A stretch of DNA of 64,000 nt from Bradyrhizobium sp. YR681 (lineage in GTDB: Bacteria; Pseudomonadota; Alphaproteobacteria; Rhizobiales; Xanthobacteraceae): contig NZ_AKIY01000178.1 in NCBI RefSeq assembly GCF_000282615.1, positions 16,826-80,825 on the forward strand, read 5' to 3'. The position numbers and the translations under genes were made by a program. Below, one piece after another: positions 16,167 to 24,813 of this stretch. How positions within the stretch are numbered: position 1 is the stretch's first letter; each line of letters begins with the position of its first letter. Under the pieces are notes generated by a model. That model made no database searches and had not been told where the DNA came from. It was given only the letters and a program-made list of their open reading frames with translations.

Positions 16167-16607
16167 ATGTCCGAACAAGAAGCGTTTGAAGTGAAGTATT
16201 CCACCGCGGCTTTGACGATCGCGGAAAATAAGGCCTGGCGCTGGTCGGCGAGGCCGGCTCAATGCACGCTGGGTGCCGCTTTAATTGCCTCGCGGCGTCC
16301 CCTGACCTCCCTAGGCGCAATGACTGCGGAAGATGCGTTGTTGTTCGGCGAGATTGTTGCCCTCGCCGAACGGGTGACACGAACGATCCTTGCCCCTGAC
16401 AAGTTCAATTGTCTCGCATTGATGATGATCGATTCACATCTTCATTTCCATTTCATCCCTCGCTACGCTGGCAGCCGGACGGCATACGGTCTGATCTTTG
16501 CGGACGGCGGTTGGCCGGGGTTTCCCGACCTGACCGCGAAACAGGGAGAGGCAAGCCAGCTTTCAGGAATGTTGGCTGCTCTGCGAGCCGGAGCTGGCAA
16601 TGAATAG
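16167..16607 (+). CDS. HIT-family nucleotide hydrolase
   Basis: The 146-aa protein carries the histidine triad HLHFHFI (H91, H93, H95) followed by PRYAG, and an N-terminal basic/aromatic region as in bacterial HIT proteins. HIT enzymes hydrolyse or transfer nucleoside phosphates from dinucleotides, AMP-lysine, nucleotidyl-sugars or similar nucleotidylated molecules. The ATG at 16167 is chosen over an upstream start at 16065, which would overlap the preceding gene and add an Arg-rich stretch. Its stop overlaps the APH-type gene by 8 bp. In this locus it may remove a nucleotide from an activated intermediate; that is inference. Confidence 0.85.
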   Translation: MSEQEAFEVKYSTAALTIAENKAWRWSARPAQCTLGAALIASRRPLTSLGAMTAEDALLFGEIVALAERVTRTILAPDKFNCLALMMIDSHLHFHFIPRYAGSRTAYGLIFADGGWPGFPDLTAKQGEASQLSGMLAALRAGAGNE

Positions 16608-17670
16608 TGCGTCCAACGCACCTGATGTCCGCCAGTTGGCTTTTGTACAGAAGGCATGGGCCACGATAGACGGAGCGCCCGACGCAGCAATCGAGGCATT
16701 GGACTGCCTGTCCGGCGGCGTGTCCTCGGACGTATGGCGTTGCACACTAAGGTCGGGACGGTGCATCGTTGCCAAGCGTGCGCTGCCCCGGCTTCGCGTC
16801 GCGATGGAGTGGCTGGCTGACCCGCGACGTGGTCTGATGGAAGCGCGTTGGCTCGGTCTGATGGCCGAGCATCTGCCCGGCTTCGCGCCGCGTGCGATCG
16901 GCTATGTCGCCGACGATCGAGTGCTTTTCATGGAATATCTCGACGAAGCGCTTTTCGCCAACTGGCGCGAGGAACTACTGACCGGCCGCTGCGACGTGCA
17001 GGCAGGCAGTCGGCTCGGCGCCGGGGTCGCCTCGACCCATAATGTCTTTGCCGGCCGTACTGACCTTCGAAACTATTTTCACGCACGTGACATTCTTACC
17101 GGCACGAGGATTGACCCCTATTTCGACGCGGTCGCCGCTGTTCATCCGGCCCTCCGCAAGGAGATTGCCGAACTGGCGGACAGTTTGCTGCGCGCAGATG
17201 CAGTCGTCATTCACGGAGACATCAGTCCGAAGAACGTCCTGGTTGGTACCGGCGGACCGATTCTGCTGGACGCCGAGTGCGCCTGCGTTGGTGAGGCGGC
17301 GTTCGATCCGGCATTTTTCCTGGCGCAGCTTTGCTTGAAGAGCATTATTCGCCCGGATTGTGCCGACAGCTTTCACGATCTCGCGGTCGGGTTTATTGAG
17401 AGCTATCTGGCCGGGGTGAATTTCGCGTCGAGCTCGAGCATTGATCGCCGGGTGGTGAAGTATCTTCTGCTGTTCATGCTCGGGCGGATCGATGGCAAAG
17501 TCCCTGTCCCGTATCTGCAGGCGGCGAAAGACAAAGAATTCGGCCGGCGGTTTGCTTTGACCATGTTCCAGAGCCCGCCTGCGTGCACCGTGGAGCTGCT
17601 GGAGCAGTGGCACAGCTATGTTCGCCATGCGGAACGTCGTGAGGTGGCTTTGGAGCGGCCTTGCATTTGA
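16600..17670 (+). CDS. Aminoglycoside-phosphotransferase-type kinase
   Basis: This 356-aa protein has the APH/choline-kinase fold. A glycine-rich start (LSGGVSSDVWRC) precedes the ATP-anchoring Lys K59 (VAKRAL). The catalytic loop is HGDISPKN (H205, D207, N212), and the Mg-binding segment is LLDAECA (D224, E226). All catalytic residues are present, so it should phosphorylate a hydroxyl group of a small molecule. The substrate could be a pathway intermediate, or the mature product as self-protection. It overlaps the HIT gene and is the last gene of the heme-oxygenase-like operon. Confidence 0.83.
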   Translation: MNSASNAPDVRQLAFVQKAWATIDGAPDAAIEALDCLSGGVSSDVWRCTLRSGRCIVAKRALPRLRVAMEWLADPRRGLMEARWLGLMAEHLPGFAPRAIGYVADDRVLFMEYLDEALFANWREELLTGRCDVQAGSRLGAGVASTHNVFAGRTDLRNYFHARDILTGTRIDPYFDAVAAVHPALRKEIAELADSLLRADAVVIHGDISPKNVLVGTGGPILLDAECACVGEAAFDPAFFLAQLCLKSIIRPDCADSFHDLAVGFIESYLAGVNFASSSSIDRRVVKYLLLFMLGRIDGKVPVPYLQAAKDKEFGRRFALTMFQSPPACTVELLEQWHSYVRHAERREVALERPCI

Positions 17671-17705
17671 GGAGGAAGGTTGGATTCGTGAGGAACCTGC
17701 ATGCA

Positions 17706-18314
17706 TCAACTGTCCTGGAAGCTTTCCTCGCGCCTTTGACTGAGGATAGCTGCCAGCGTGTGGTACAGAGTTGGCATGTCGATCATGCCGCCATAAACCT
17801 CATGACCGGTCGCGACTTCAATCCCCTCGATCGGATCGATAACGTGATATCCCGCGTCGCGCAGCAGTGCGACGTTGCTCGTCACCAGGCGATTGCGCCA
17901 CATCGTTTCGTTCATGCTCGGCACAAAGACCACCGGCGTCGAGTCCGGCGTTGCGCAGATCAGGGTCGAAAGGAAATCGTCACACGCGGCGCGCGCGCAG
18001 CTCGCAAGAATTCGCGCGGACGCGGGCATGACCAAGACCAGATCAGCCGATCGCGAGAGAGTGATGTGCGGCACGCGCTTGTCGTTCCACATATCCTCGT
18101 CCGTCAACGCGGGCTGGCCGCTTATCGCAGAAACCGCCAGTGGCGTCAGGAAACGCAGAGCTCCCCGCGTCATAACGACGTTCACTTCATCAGCAACCAA
18201 GGCGCGAAGGGTCTGCAGTCTCGGCGGCATCCAACTGGCCGCCACGGCGCCCGTTATGCCAAGCACCAAGTTCTTGCAGAGTCTGGCACGGGCGTGAGGC
18301 GAAAGATCGGTCAT
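17706..18314 (-). CDS. PPC-decarboxylase/LanD-type flavoprotein
   Basis: The 202-aa protein belongs to the homo-oligomeric flavin-containing Cys decarboxylase family. It has an N-terminal NLVLGITGAVAA flavin-binding start, the active-site H83 in VPHITLSRSADL, the PASA motif (97-100), and the substrate-clamp motif PSMNETMW (132-139). Family members decarboxylate phosphopantothenoylcysteine (CoaC) or C-terminal peptidyl cysteine (EpiD/LanD), or modify related thiols. The ATG at 18314 is supported by aggag; the longer start would overlap the divergent gene. It is shorter than the bifunctional Coa(B)C and lacks a synthetase domain, which favours a specialised role. Confidence 0.85.
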   Translation of the reverse strand: MTDLSPHARARLCKNLVLGITGAVAASWMPPRLQTLRALVADEVNVVMTRGALRFLTPLAVSAISGQPALTDEDMWNDKRVPHITLSRSADLVLVMPASARILASCARAACDDFLSTLICATPDSTPVVFVPSMNETMWRNRLVTSNVALLRDAGYHVIDPIEGIEVATGHEVYGGMIDMPTLYHTLAAILSQRREESFQDS

Positions 18315-18396
18315 GACATGCGTCTCCTGCCGCAAATCATAAATCGCGCTGGGCCGCTTTGCCAATTGCTGTTTGTCAAAAGAACTTAGGACCATC
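18315..18396. promoter_or_regulatory. Divergent promoter gap between flavoprotein and nucleotidyltransferase-like genes
   Basis: This 82-bp gap separates two divergently oriented genes and must hold both promoters. It contains the flavoprotein ribosome site (caggag on the minus strand) and a ttagg site before the ATG at 18397. No clear operator palindrome is visible. Confidence 0.4.
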
Positions 18397-19524
18397 ATGG
18401 CCGCGCTTCTTCTGCCTCTGCTCGACGTGGACGTGATTGGTATCGGCCTTGCGGGCTCGTGGAAGCGGTATCCTGGCTGGTTTGCAGAGGCCTTGTTGCG
18501 CGCTGTACAGTCCGATGCGGATGCGCTGGTGGCGGTATCGCATCAGCGGAATCAGATCGGACTGCTGGATAGAGCGCTCGAACGACTTGCGCTTAGACCG
18601 CATTTGCCACAATCGGCTAGGGCGCGAATCGAGGACGAACTCCTCGCGATTAACTTGGTTCAGGATGTGATCCTGGGCGAGATGACTAAGCTTGATCATC
18701 TTTTCGGCCTGCTAGAAATCAAACCAACGTATCTGAAGGGCGTCTCTTGCGCGCGCTATTACGAGCGGATGTCCGACCGCCCATTCAATGATGTCGACGT
18801 CTTGGTCGAACGCTGTGATGCATTGCGCGCTTATGCCGCGCTCATGGATTTGGGGTTCAAGCAAGGCAGGTTCAACAAGCGCACTGCTCTATTTGAGCCG
18901 GGACACGAACATCCGACCCTCGACGATCCGACCGCTTACGAGCTGCCCAAGCTTACGCGTATGGTTCAGGTCGATCTTCTGGATTCTTCGTTGCGCGGAC
19001 GACTTTCAAGCAACCGCGTCGCTCATGTGGGTGAGGGCCTGCAGGTTCCTTTGCCCGTCGAAATTCATTTCGGGCTGGAGGCGGACGGCCGTTTCCCTTT
19101 GGAAACGCGTGATCTTGGCCTGGCTTTTCTGCCGAACGGCCGTGATCTCGTGCCCGAGGTGCAACTCGCTTACTTGGCCTACAAGACCTACACCGATATT
19201 ATTTTGCTCGGCGCGCGGTCCGGCTTGAAAATTGTTGCAGATGTTGTACGATTTATAGAATGCAACCAAGGGGAGTTTCCTTGGCGCGGCTTGATTGATC
19301 GCTGGCATCAGAGAGGACTGTGCGCGCCGTTGCGCTACGTTCTTGCTGCGGCAAAAGAGATTTATTGTTGCGACATTCCGCTCGGCGGATGTGCCTGCGA
19401 CCAAACGGCCAACGAACTCGGCGATGTGACGCATGGAACGCCGCTCGACGTCGGTGATTTCCTCCCCTTCCTGTCCAGCCGCCGTGTGAGCTTTACTTTT
19501 AGACCGGAAGCAGACTTTTGTTGA
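18397..19524 (+). CDS. Nucleotidyltransferase-fold protein (NTP_transf_5-like)
   Basis: The 375-aa protein has the signature of the uncharacterised nucleotidyltransferase family found in several peptide and exopolysaccharide clusters. YLKGVSCARYY is followed by RPFNDVDVLV, whose D-x-D pair would bind metal, and a later Asp-rich strand precedes VPLPVEIHF. The N-terminal helical part and a C-terminal helical domain complete it. Family members are presumed to transfer an NMP group, but the substrates are mostly unknown. The protein ends in ...EADFC. It is 28 bp before the 163-aa gene and probably co-transcribed with it. The ATG at 18397 is preferred over a TTG at 18373. Confidence 0.72.
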   Translation: MAALLLPLLDVDVIGIGLAGSWKRYPGWFAEALLRAVQSDADALVAVSHQRNQIGLLDRALERLALRPHLPQSARARIEDELLAINLVQDVILGEMTKLDHLFGLLEIKPTYLKGVSCARYYERMSDRPFNDVDVLVERCDALRAYAALMDLGFKQGRFNKRTALFEPGHEHPTLDDPTAYELPKLTRMVQVDLLDSSLRGRLSSNRVAHVGEGLQVPLPVEIHFGLEADGRFPLETRDLGLAFLPNGRDLVPEVQLAYLAYKTYTDIILLGARSGLKIVADVVRFIECNQGEFPWRGLIDRWHQRGLCAPLRYVLAAAKEIYCCDIPLGGCACDQTANELGDVTHGTPLDVGDFLPFLSSRRVSFTFRPEADFC

Positions 19525-19552
19525 ACTCGGTTCATGCCCAATGGAGAGCACC

Positions 19553-20044
19553 ATGGCAACTTCGGCAAAGTTTCTTGTTCAAGTCGCACACGCCGTAACG
19601 GAGGATGTAAAGGAAATCGTAAAGTCTGCCGGCGCCAAGGTTGTGGAGGGCGCCGACGATCTAGTCGCTTTGGTTGACGATGTGGCCTACGCGAAGTTGA
19701 AGGAAGCAAAGGGCCTTCAAGTTGAGCGGGTGCAATGGCTTGGCTCGATGGCCGATCCTGGGGGGCGGCCGACCGATCAGTCGCTCTATCCCCGTCATAT
19801 GCCGCTGACGGATCGGCAGGTGGCCAAGCTGCACGAGGATGGCGCGCGGCTATATCGCGTTTCCGGCATGTCCGAAGAGACATTGAAGGCAGTTGCCTCC
19901 AAGCTTCAGCCCGGCGCCTCGCTTGAGCTCGCGAAGCGGGCCGGTCCATTGCACGGCGACCAGCGCGAACTGACGGTCAAGGCCAACGACCAAGGTATCC
20001 TGGGCCTGCTGGCGGCCAACGGCGCTCAGGTATCAGTCTGCTGA
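19553..20044 (+). CDS. 163-aa protein of unknown function with C-terminal cysteine
   Basis: I do not recognise the family. The protein is Ala/Val/Lys-rich. It seems to contain two similar alpha/beta units, one starting FLVQVAHAVTEDVKEIV and one starting LYRVSGMSEETLKAVAS, reminiscent of a ferredoxin-like or I9-propeptide-like fold. It contains a single cysteine, which is the final residue (AQVSVC). The start at 19553 is favoured because ggagagcacc precedes it; a further ATG lies 12 bp upstream. Lying beside a nucleotidyltransferase-like gene and near a LanD-type flavoprotein, it could be a substrate or carrier protein whose C-terminal Cys is modified. This is speculative. Confidence 0.6.
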   Translation: MATSAKFLVQVAHAVTEDVKEIVKSAGAKVVEGADDLVALVDDVAYAKLKEAKGLQVERVQWLGSMADPGGRPTDQSLYPRHMPLTDRQVAKLHEDGARLYRVSGMSEETLKAVASKLQPGASLELAKRAGPLHGDQRELTVKANDQGILGLLAANGAQVSVC

Positions 20045-20314
20045 GACGATCTGGACTACGGTTTATTTGATGGGCCCGAAGCCCAGCAGCTATGCCTATG
20101 TCGATGTGCGGCCGCGTAGTGAAGTGACGGGCGTGCTTCTCGGCTCGCCCTCCTCTGTTGCGGGCAAGCCCGGCAACGAGCCTGCGTATCGTGAAATCTC
20201 CGTCCTTCCGCTGCTGCGAGAGCCGGACCACCTGCTCGTCCGCATTGGCCTTCGGCTTGTAGCTACCGAGCTGACCAGGAGCAACGCTACCGACAGGTCA
20301 GCACCTGACTGGGA

Positions 20315-20505
20315 TAATTACAGCGATATTTCAATGACATACAAGTTTGCAATTTGTCCTGAATGGCGCACCAACTTCCCACCAATCAGAGCATAACCGC
20401 GAACTACGGCGGTGAATATCTAAACTGCCGATCGAATAGGGACAGACCGCAAAGTACTGCGCAGGTCGTGATCGTCTCCAATGGAAGGGTCGCTATCGCC
20501 TATCG
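20315..20505. repeat. Decayed repeat, copy 1
   Basis: This segment is similar along about 190 bp to 28268-28456, in the same orientation, and shares the core gaatggcgcacca with 32612-32673. An AT-rich part comes first, followed by the core and the tract accaatcagagca. Read on the minus strand it looks like the degraded end of a coding sequence (...VVRGYALIGGKLVRHSG), with an in-frame stop where copy 2 has Trp. It marks the junction between the biosynthetic-type locus and the first defence-type block. It is probably a remnant of the end of a transposable element. Confidence 0.7.
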
Positions 20506-20745
20506 GCCATCCCGATGGGCTTTGAGGGCCAGTAGAATGGACCTGCCTCGATCCGGTTGGAGCAGTTGGTCAACCAGAGCCACCACCACGAGATATTTGA
20601 TCACCGGGCGCGGGATCTTGCGGTTGACGCACTTTCCGTCCCGGTCCCCGTGACCGCCCACAGATGCGGCGGCGCAAACCCATTTCGTATCTCAAGTCGG
20701 AAACGCCGTCAGCAATGGCAATCGAATGCTGCTGCGGGCTCGCGG

Positions 20746-23103
20746 ATGCGATCATTTCCGAAGGAGCCATGGTCCATCCGAACGCGACCCTGCGGGGCCG
20801 CTCCACGAAGTAGACACGCGATCACAGATCAGATTGCGATCCGACCGGGTCTCAAAATAACAGCAACATTCAGACGCTTGGAAACCTGCGATGGCCATCA
20901 CGATTGGCCTTTACCTTGGCCTCAAGACCCCCCTAGATTGACGGATATTCGCGCACTGGTTGCGCATCAAAGCGAGTTTGACGTGGAAGATAGCCTGCAA
21001 TCAATTTTGCATCTCCAAGATGAACTGCTCAGTTCAAACAAGATGTACATCGTCGACGAGGTGATTTCAGAAATCGCCCGAGCAATCCCGCAGGACGGAA
21101 AATTGTTATTCTATATGCGGCAGCCGCGCCATTTCTCCGATCCACATGCCGCCGAGACGCCTTATCTGCTCTTTCCTTATCTTGCGTTCGAGATCTGCGA
21201 TGGAAAGGTTTGCAGATTCGGTCACAGAACCGATCTTCAGAAACGAGCTTTAGAGGTCGCGGAGGAATATACGGAAGAAGTTCTCTCCGAGAGCGCGGTC
21301 GTGCACTGGGTTCCGCACCCAGAAATCAGCCGGTTTTTCGTGGAGCAGGTGCGACGCACCTTTTTGGTATTCTACCACGTGAGCGGGTCCCGGGAGCACT
21401 TCATCGAAAGTGTTTCCAGACGGTTCGTACGCGAGTTTGTAAGGAGCAAGACGGGCCGCGAGATCATTGATTACGATCACCATTTCGGGGAAATCCGGCA
21501 GCGCCTAGGTATAGACATCTTGCTCGGGCTTCAAAAAAACCCGTTTTTGAAACTGGAGGACGTCCAAAAGATCGAAGATATCATCGATATCGACCGCGGC
21601 TCGTCCAAGGCGCTGAAAAGCATTTCGAAAAACAAGGACTTCCTAAAGGATCTCTTCGGTTCCATCGCACGGAAGTCCATCAACTACGGTTATATCAATA
21701 AGCCAAAGACCTATTATTGCATCAACACCCTGACCGAAGAGCACCTGTTCTTGGATCGCGGCAGTCAGGACACGGCTTTTCAGGTTGCTCGGCAAGCGGT
21801 TCTGATCTTCATAAAGGGTGGCGATCGGCTTAGTCTCGATGCGGTTCATAATGCGACGAAACTCATTTCAACGAGCTTGCGTGAGCAGGCATCTGCTGAA
21901 CGAGAAGATCCGCTATTCAAAGTCATGAGGGCGTCGCAGGATGCGGAGGAGCGCCTCGGAACATCGCCAGTCGAGACCCGTGAGGCCCTTGAACGCGAAA
22001 TCCGCAACATTCTGGAGCCGTTCCTTCGTGAAGTGATCCAAGCGAGCCAAGCCGAAAAAATAGCGGTCTGGCGCTTCGACCCCTTCAATAAGGAGTTCGT
22101 CGAGATCGCCTCGGTAGGCTTTCCATCGAGTTATCGCCACCTTACGATACCTCAGACGAACGACGTCTCGTTATGCGTCAAATCGTACGTCACGGATCAG
22201 CCGATATGGCAGGAGCATCGGGATCAGTATTCGGCCGAGACGGGCGAGCAGCCCCTCCTCACGAACGATATCGGCAAATTCAGCGATGCCACTCATGCGA
22301 GGCCGATCTGGGTGGGCAGCACCAAAAGCGCCGTGATCGAGTTTGCCTCGTCGCGCGCGAAGAGACTGGTCACTGAGGGACAATATTTCGAGCGCGTGTC
22401 GATCACATGTGGAGAAGTCATCCGCAGGATCGAGCTGGCCAATGACCGTTCGTGGCTATCGCGAATGTCCTACGTGCATGCAGCCCGTCATCGGATTGAA
22501 GCGATTATCAGAGAGATACAGGAGACGGATGAACAGCGGGCGGACCAGCTCCGTTCTCTCCTGTCCTCCTACTCGATTGTTCAAGACAGCGAAAACCGCT
22601 TCCGGAACGTCGATAATATCGATGAACTGGCGGATGCGATGGTAAGCGCGATGTCAACCGTGACCACCTCCCCACTCATGAGGGCTCTGTGCGAGAAGGT
22701 CAGTCAGCAAGGAAGCGAACATAATGCATCGCCGCGTTCCTACGGGCTCGTCCTGGAAATTCTCGACACCTTGGGCTCCAATGCCGGTCATTCACCTCTT
22801 CTGATCGAAGATGTGAGTGTCGAGACAGACTATGATGAGCCATCCAAAATCGCGACGATGAAGATCCTTTACAGGCCGAAAGCCGCGTTGCAGCAGGCTG
22901 TCCGCCTTTCCCAGGTCTGCATCTCACCGATCAAAGACAGCCGGTCGGCAACCTATCATTTCGGTCTGTTCTTGTTGGCCGCTCAATTGCGGATGGTCGG
23001 CGGCAGTGCGTCAGCCGCTCCCATGGTTGATGACGGATTCGGCAACTCGCTCTTCGGCGTGGCATTCTCCATTCCCCTGAACGACAGCGAAGGTGCAGTA
23101 TGA
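20746..23103 (+). CDS. GAF-containing sensor with degenerate histidine-kinase-like ATPase
   Basis: The product is about 785 aa. The first half is unrecognised. A GAF-like domain follows (about the residues around AEKIAVWRFDPFNKEFVEIA), then a dimerisation-like helix (SRMSYVHAARHRIEAI) that could hold a phospho-accepting His, then a degenerate HATPase region. In that region EILDTLGSNAGHS may be the N-box, and HFGLFLLAAQL with GGSAS resembles the G2 box; a clear G1 box (D-x-G-x-G) is missing. No membrane segment is seen, so it is likely cytosolic. Its stop overlaps the REC-kinase start (ATGA). The start is uncertain: the frame is open from 20557, and TTG at 20938 is another option. Confidence 0.6.
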   Translation: MRSFPKEPWSIRTRPCGAAPRSRHAITDQIAIRPGLKITATFRRLETCDGHHDWPLPWPQDPPRLTDIRALVAHQSEFDVEDSLQSILHLQDELLSSNKMYIVDEVISEIARAIPQDGKLLFYMRQPRHFSDPHAAETPYLLFPYLAFEICDGKVCRFGHRTDLQKRALEVAEEYTEEVLSESAVVHWVPHPEISRFFVEQVRRTFLVFYHVSGSREHFIESVSRRFVREFVRSKTGREIIDYDHHFGEIRQRLGIDILLGLQKNPFLKLEDVQKIEDIIDIDRGSSKALKSISKNKDFLKDLFGSIARKSINYGYINKPKTYYCINTLTEEHLFLDRGSQDTAFQVARQAVLIFIKGGDRLSLDAVHNATKLISTSLREQASAEREDPLFKVMRASQDAEERLGTSPVETREALEREIRNILEPFLREVIQASQAEKIAVWRFDPFNKEFVEIASVGFPSSYRHLTIPQTNDVSLCVKSYVTDQPIWQEHRDQYSAETGEQPLLTNDIGKFSDATHARPIWVGSTKSAVIEFASSRAKRLVTEGQYFERVSITCGEVIRRIELANDRSWLSRMSYVHAARHRIEAIIREIQETDEQRADQLRSLLSSYSIVQDSENRFRNVDNIDELADAMVSAMSTVTTSPLMRALCEKVSQQGSEHNASPRSYGLVLEILDTLGSNAGHSPLLIEDVSVETDYDEPSKIATMKILYRPKAALQQAVRLSQVCISPIKDSRSATYHFGLFLLAAQLRMVGGSASAAPMVDDGFGNSLFGVAFSIPLNDSEGAV

Positions 23104-24692
23104 AGCGTCACTTTCGAGTTTTGCTTGTTGAGGACGACCGCGATCGCAAGAACCGCTTTGTTGCGGTTTGGAAGGCTGCTTTCGCTGCCGCGGGTGTCGA
23201 AATCGACATTCAAGTCGAGGAAAACTTTGATGATATCGCCTCTCATCTGAAGAAGCGGCCTCATATCGCCGTCTTTGACAATGTCTTCGAAGTGCCCGGG
23301 GGAGGTCCAGGCAAGGCAAGGGATAATCTGGGCATAGAACAGATCAGCCGTCTGAAGCCCGATCACACCGACACCGTGTTCGCACTTTACAGCCTGGCGA
23401 CCTTCAGTATTGACCAACTCGGGGTACGCATACCGAACCCAGATATGCTCATCACAAAGACGCATCTTTCCAATATTGAATACCAACACTACCTCGGAAG
23501 GACACTGGCATCGCGGGTACAACGCCTGCCATTCAAGAATCTAAGCTTCACCACGCCCTCCGTGCGACCTGAGTTTGCGGATGTCGAGCCAGAGCTCGCC
23601 TCGATCATCGAGCAGTGCATTGCAGGTTTCCTGAATGACGAGCTCGACGACGAAGTCATCGAGGTCCGTCTTCATAAACTGACCGGCGGGTTCTCGGGGT
23701 CAAGTGTATTCCGCTTGGAGTTCTTTGGGTCCACGCGCTACGAAAATATCCCGTTCGTCCTCAAGTTCAGCCGCAAGGCGAATGTTTCGAACGAGGCGAC
23801 ACGTTACAATTCTTTCGTGCGCCTGCAATTGTCGCACGATATGCGTGTTGATCTGATCGGTTATGGGGAGGCGGGAGAATGGGCGGGGGCCTGCTACGCG
23901 TTTGCCTTTGGGCGCGCTGATGGCGTGGTGACCCTTACCGATAAGCTCAAGGAGGGCGACGGGACTGCCGTTACAACGGCGGTTCAAAGGATCTTTTCGT
24001 CGAACACCACCGGTTGGTACACGCTGAAGAAAGCTAAGCCGCAAAGACTCGACGACTACTTCTCAAACTCCGAAGAATACAAGCTTTCGAAGGATGATAG
24101 GAGGTTGGCGGGATTGCGCGGCGTTCTTACGGAGGTGGGCGCCGAGGAAGGTGTGTCGAGCACCGTATCAACGGACGCAATCCGCTTCGGCACATTCGAG
24201 TGCGGATCACTACGCCGCACCCTTGCTAAAAAGGGGGCCGGAGAGATTGAATTGTGCTTCGGTCATGGCGATCTGAACGCGAATAATATCTTCATTGATG
24301 GTTCTGGTCGAAACCTTGCGATGATCGACTTTGAGTACTCTGGTCTCGACCACTGTTACAAAGACTTCGTATCACTCGAATCATCGATCCGACTTGAATT
24401 TAGAAAAACAGCGTTTCCGGACTTCAAGCTGATGGATCTCGTCGAAGTCGAGATGAAACTGTTCCGAGACCCCGATCAGGTCATTGCCGGGGCACCGGAA
24501 TATGTCGAGCCGATCCGGGGGCTGCGAAAGGCAGCAGTCGCACGGTTTAGCAGGCCCTTGGCCCTAAATTACTTTGTCGCGGTCGGATTGCATTCGCTGA
24601 AGCTTCTGGGGGTCTCTGCAGGCTGGCGTCCTGACCAAAGGAAAGTTCTTGCGGCGGCTACGCTCGCTTCGGCGCGTTGTGCGGAAGGCTAG
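23100..24692 (+). CDS. Response-receiver domain fused to APH-type kinase
   Basis: The 530-aa protein starts with a receiver domain: acidic pocket E11-D12-D13 (VEDD), phospho-acceptor D60 (AVFDNVFE) and conserved K120 (LITKTHL). After a linker, an APH-like kinase domain begins near residue 187. It has the glycine loop TGGFSGSSVF, ATP-anchoring Lys near 222 (VLKFSRK), catalytic loop HGDLNANN (389-396) and metal segment MIDFEYSG (D410). Both halves keep their key residues. It is translationally coupled to the sensor at 20746-23103. Receiver domains normally control DNA binding or enzymes; control of an APH-type kinase is rare. It may correspond to the kinase-like 'ternary complex associated' domains described in conflict systems, which I cannot verify here. 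Confidence 0.75.
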   Translation: MKRHFRVLLVEDDRDRKNRFVAVWKAAFAAAGVEIDIQVEENFDDIASHLKKRPHIAVFDNVFEVPGGGPGKARDNLGIEQISRLKPDHTDTVFALYSLATFSIDQLGVRIPNPDMLITKTHLSNIEYQHYLGRTLASRVQRLPFKNLSFTTPSVRPEFADVEPELASIIEQCIAGFLNDELDDEVIEVRLHKLTGGFSGSSVFRLEFFGSTRYENIPFVLKFSRKANVSNEATRYNSFVRLQLSHDMRVDLIGYGEAGEWAGACYAFAFGRADGVVTLTDKLKEGDGTAVTTAVQRIFSSNTTGWYTLKKAKPQRLDDYFSNSEEYKLSKDDRRLAGLRGVLTEVGAEEGVSSTVSTDAIRFGTFECGSLRRTLAKKGAGEIELCFGHGDLNANNIFIDGSGRNLAMIDFEYSGLDHCYKDFVSLESSIRLEFRKTAFPDFKLMDLVEVEMKLFRDPDQVIAGAPEYVEPIRGLRKAAVARFSRPLALNYFVAVGLHSLKLLGVSAGWRPDQRKVLAAATLASARCAEG

Positions 24693-24813
24693 CCACTTCA
24701 TGCCGGCCCCTCTAATCGCCTTTGTTTCTGCATCTGCAAAGGACCGGGTGATTTCTCGCTTGAGGTCTTGAAAAGGGCGCCATCCTCGTTAGTTTTCTCA
24801 TTAGGAAAGACCA

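Noticed and set aside
17706..18314. Housekeeping CoaBC
   Set aside because: The protein has only the decarboxylase-type half and lies inside a specialised locus; the CoaB half is missing.
3950..20044. Canonical phosphonate pathway
   Set aside because: An enolase-like enzyme and nucleotide-handling enzymes recall phosphinothricin or FR-900098 clusters, but no PEP mutase (EDK-x5-NS) or phosphonopyruvate decarboxylase is present.
20067..20396. 109-codon plus-strand frame after the 163-aa gene
   Set aside because: It runs into repeat copy 1 and has no domain; probably scar sequence.
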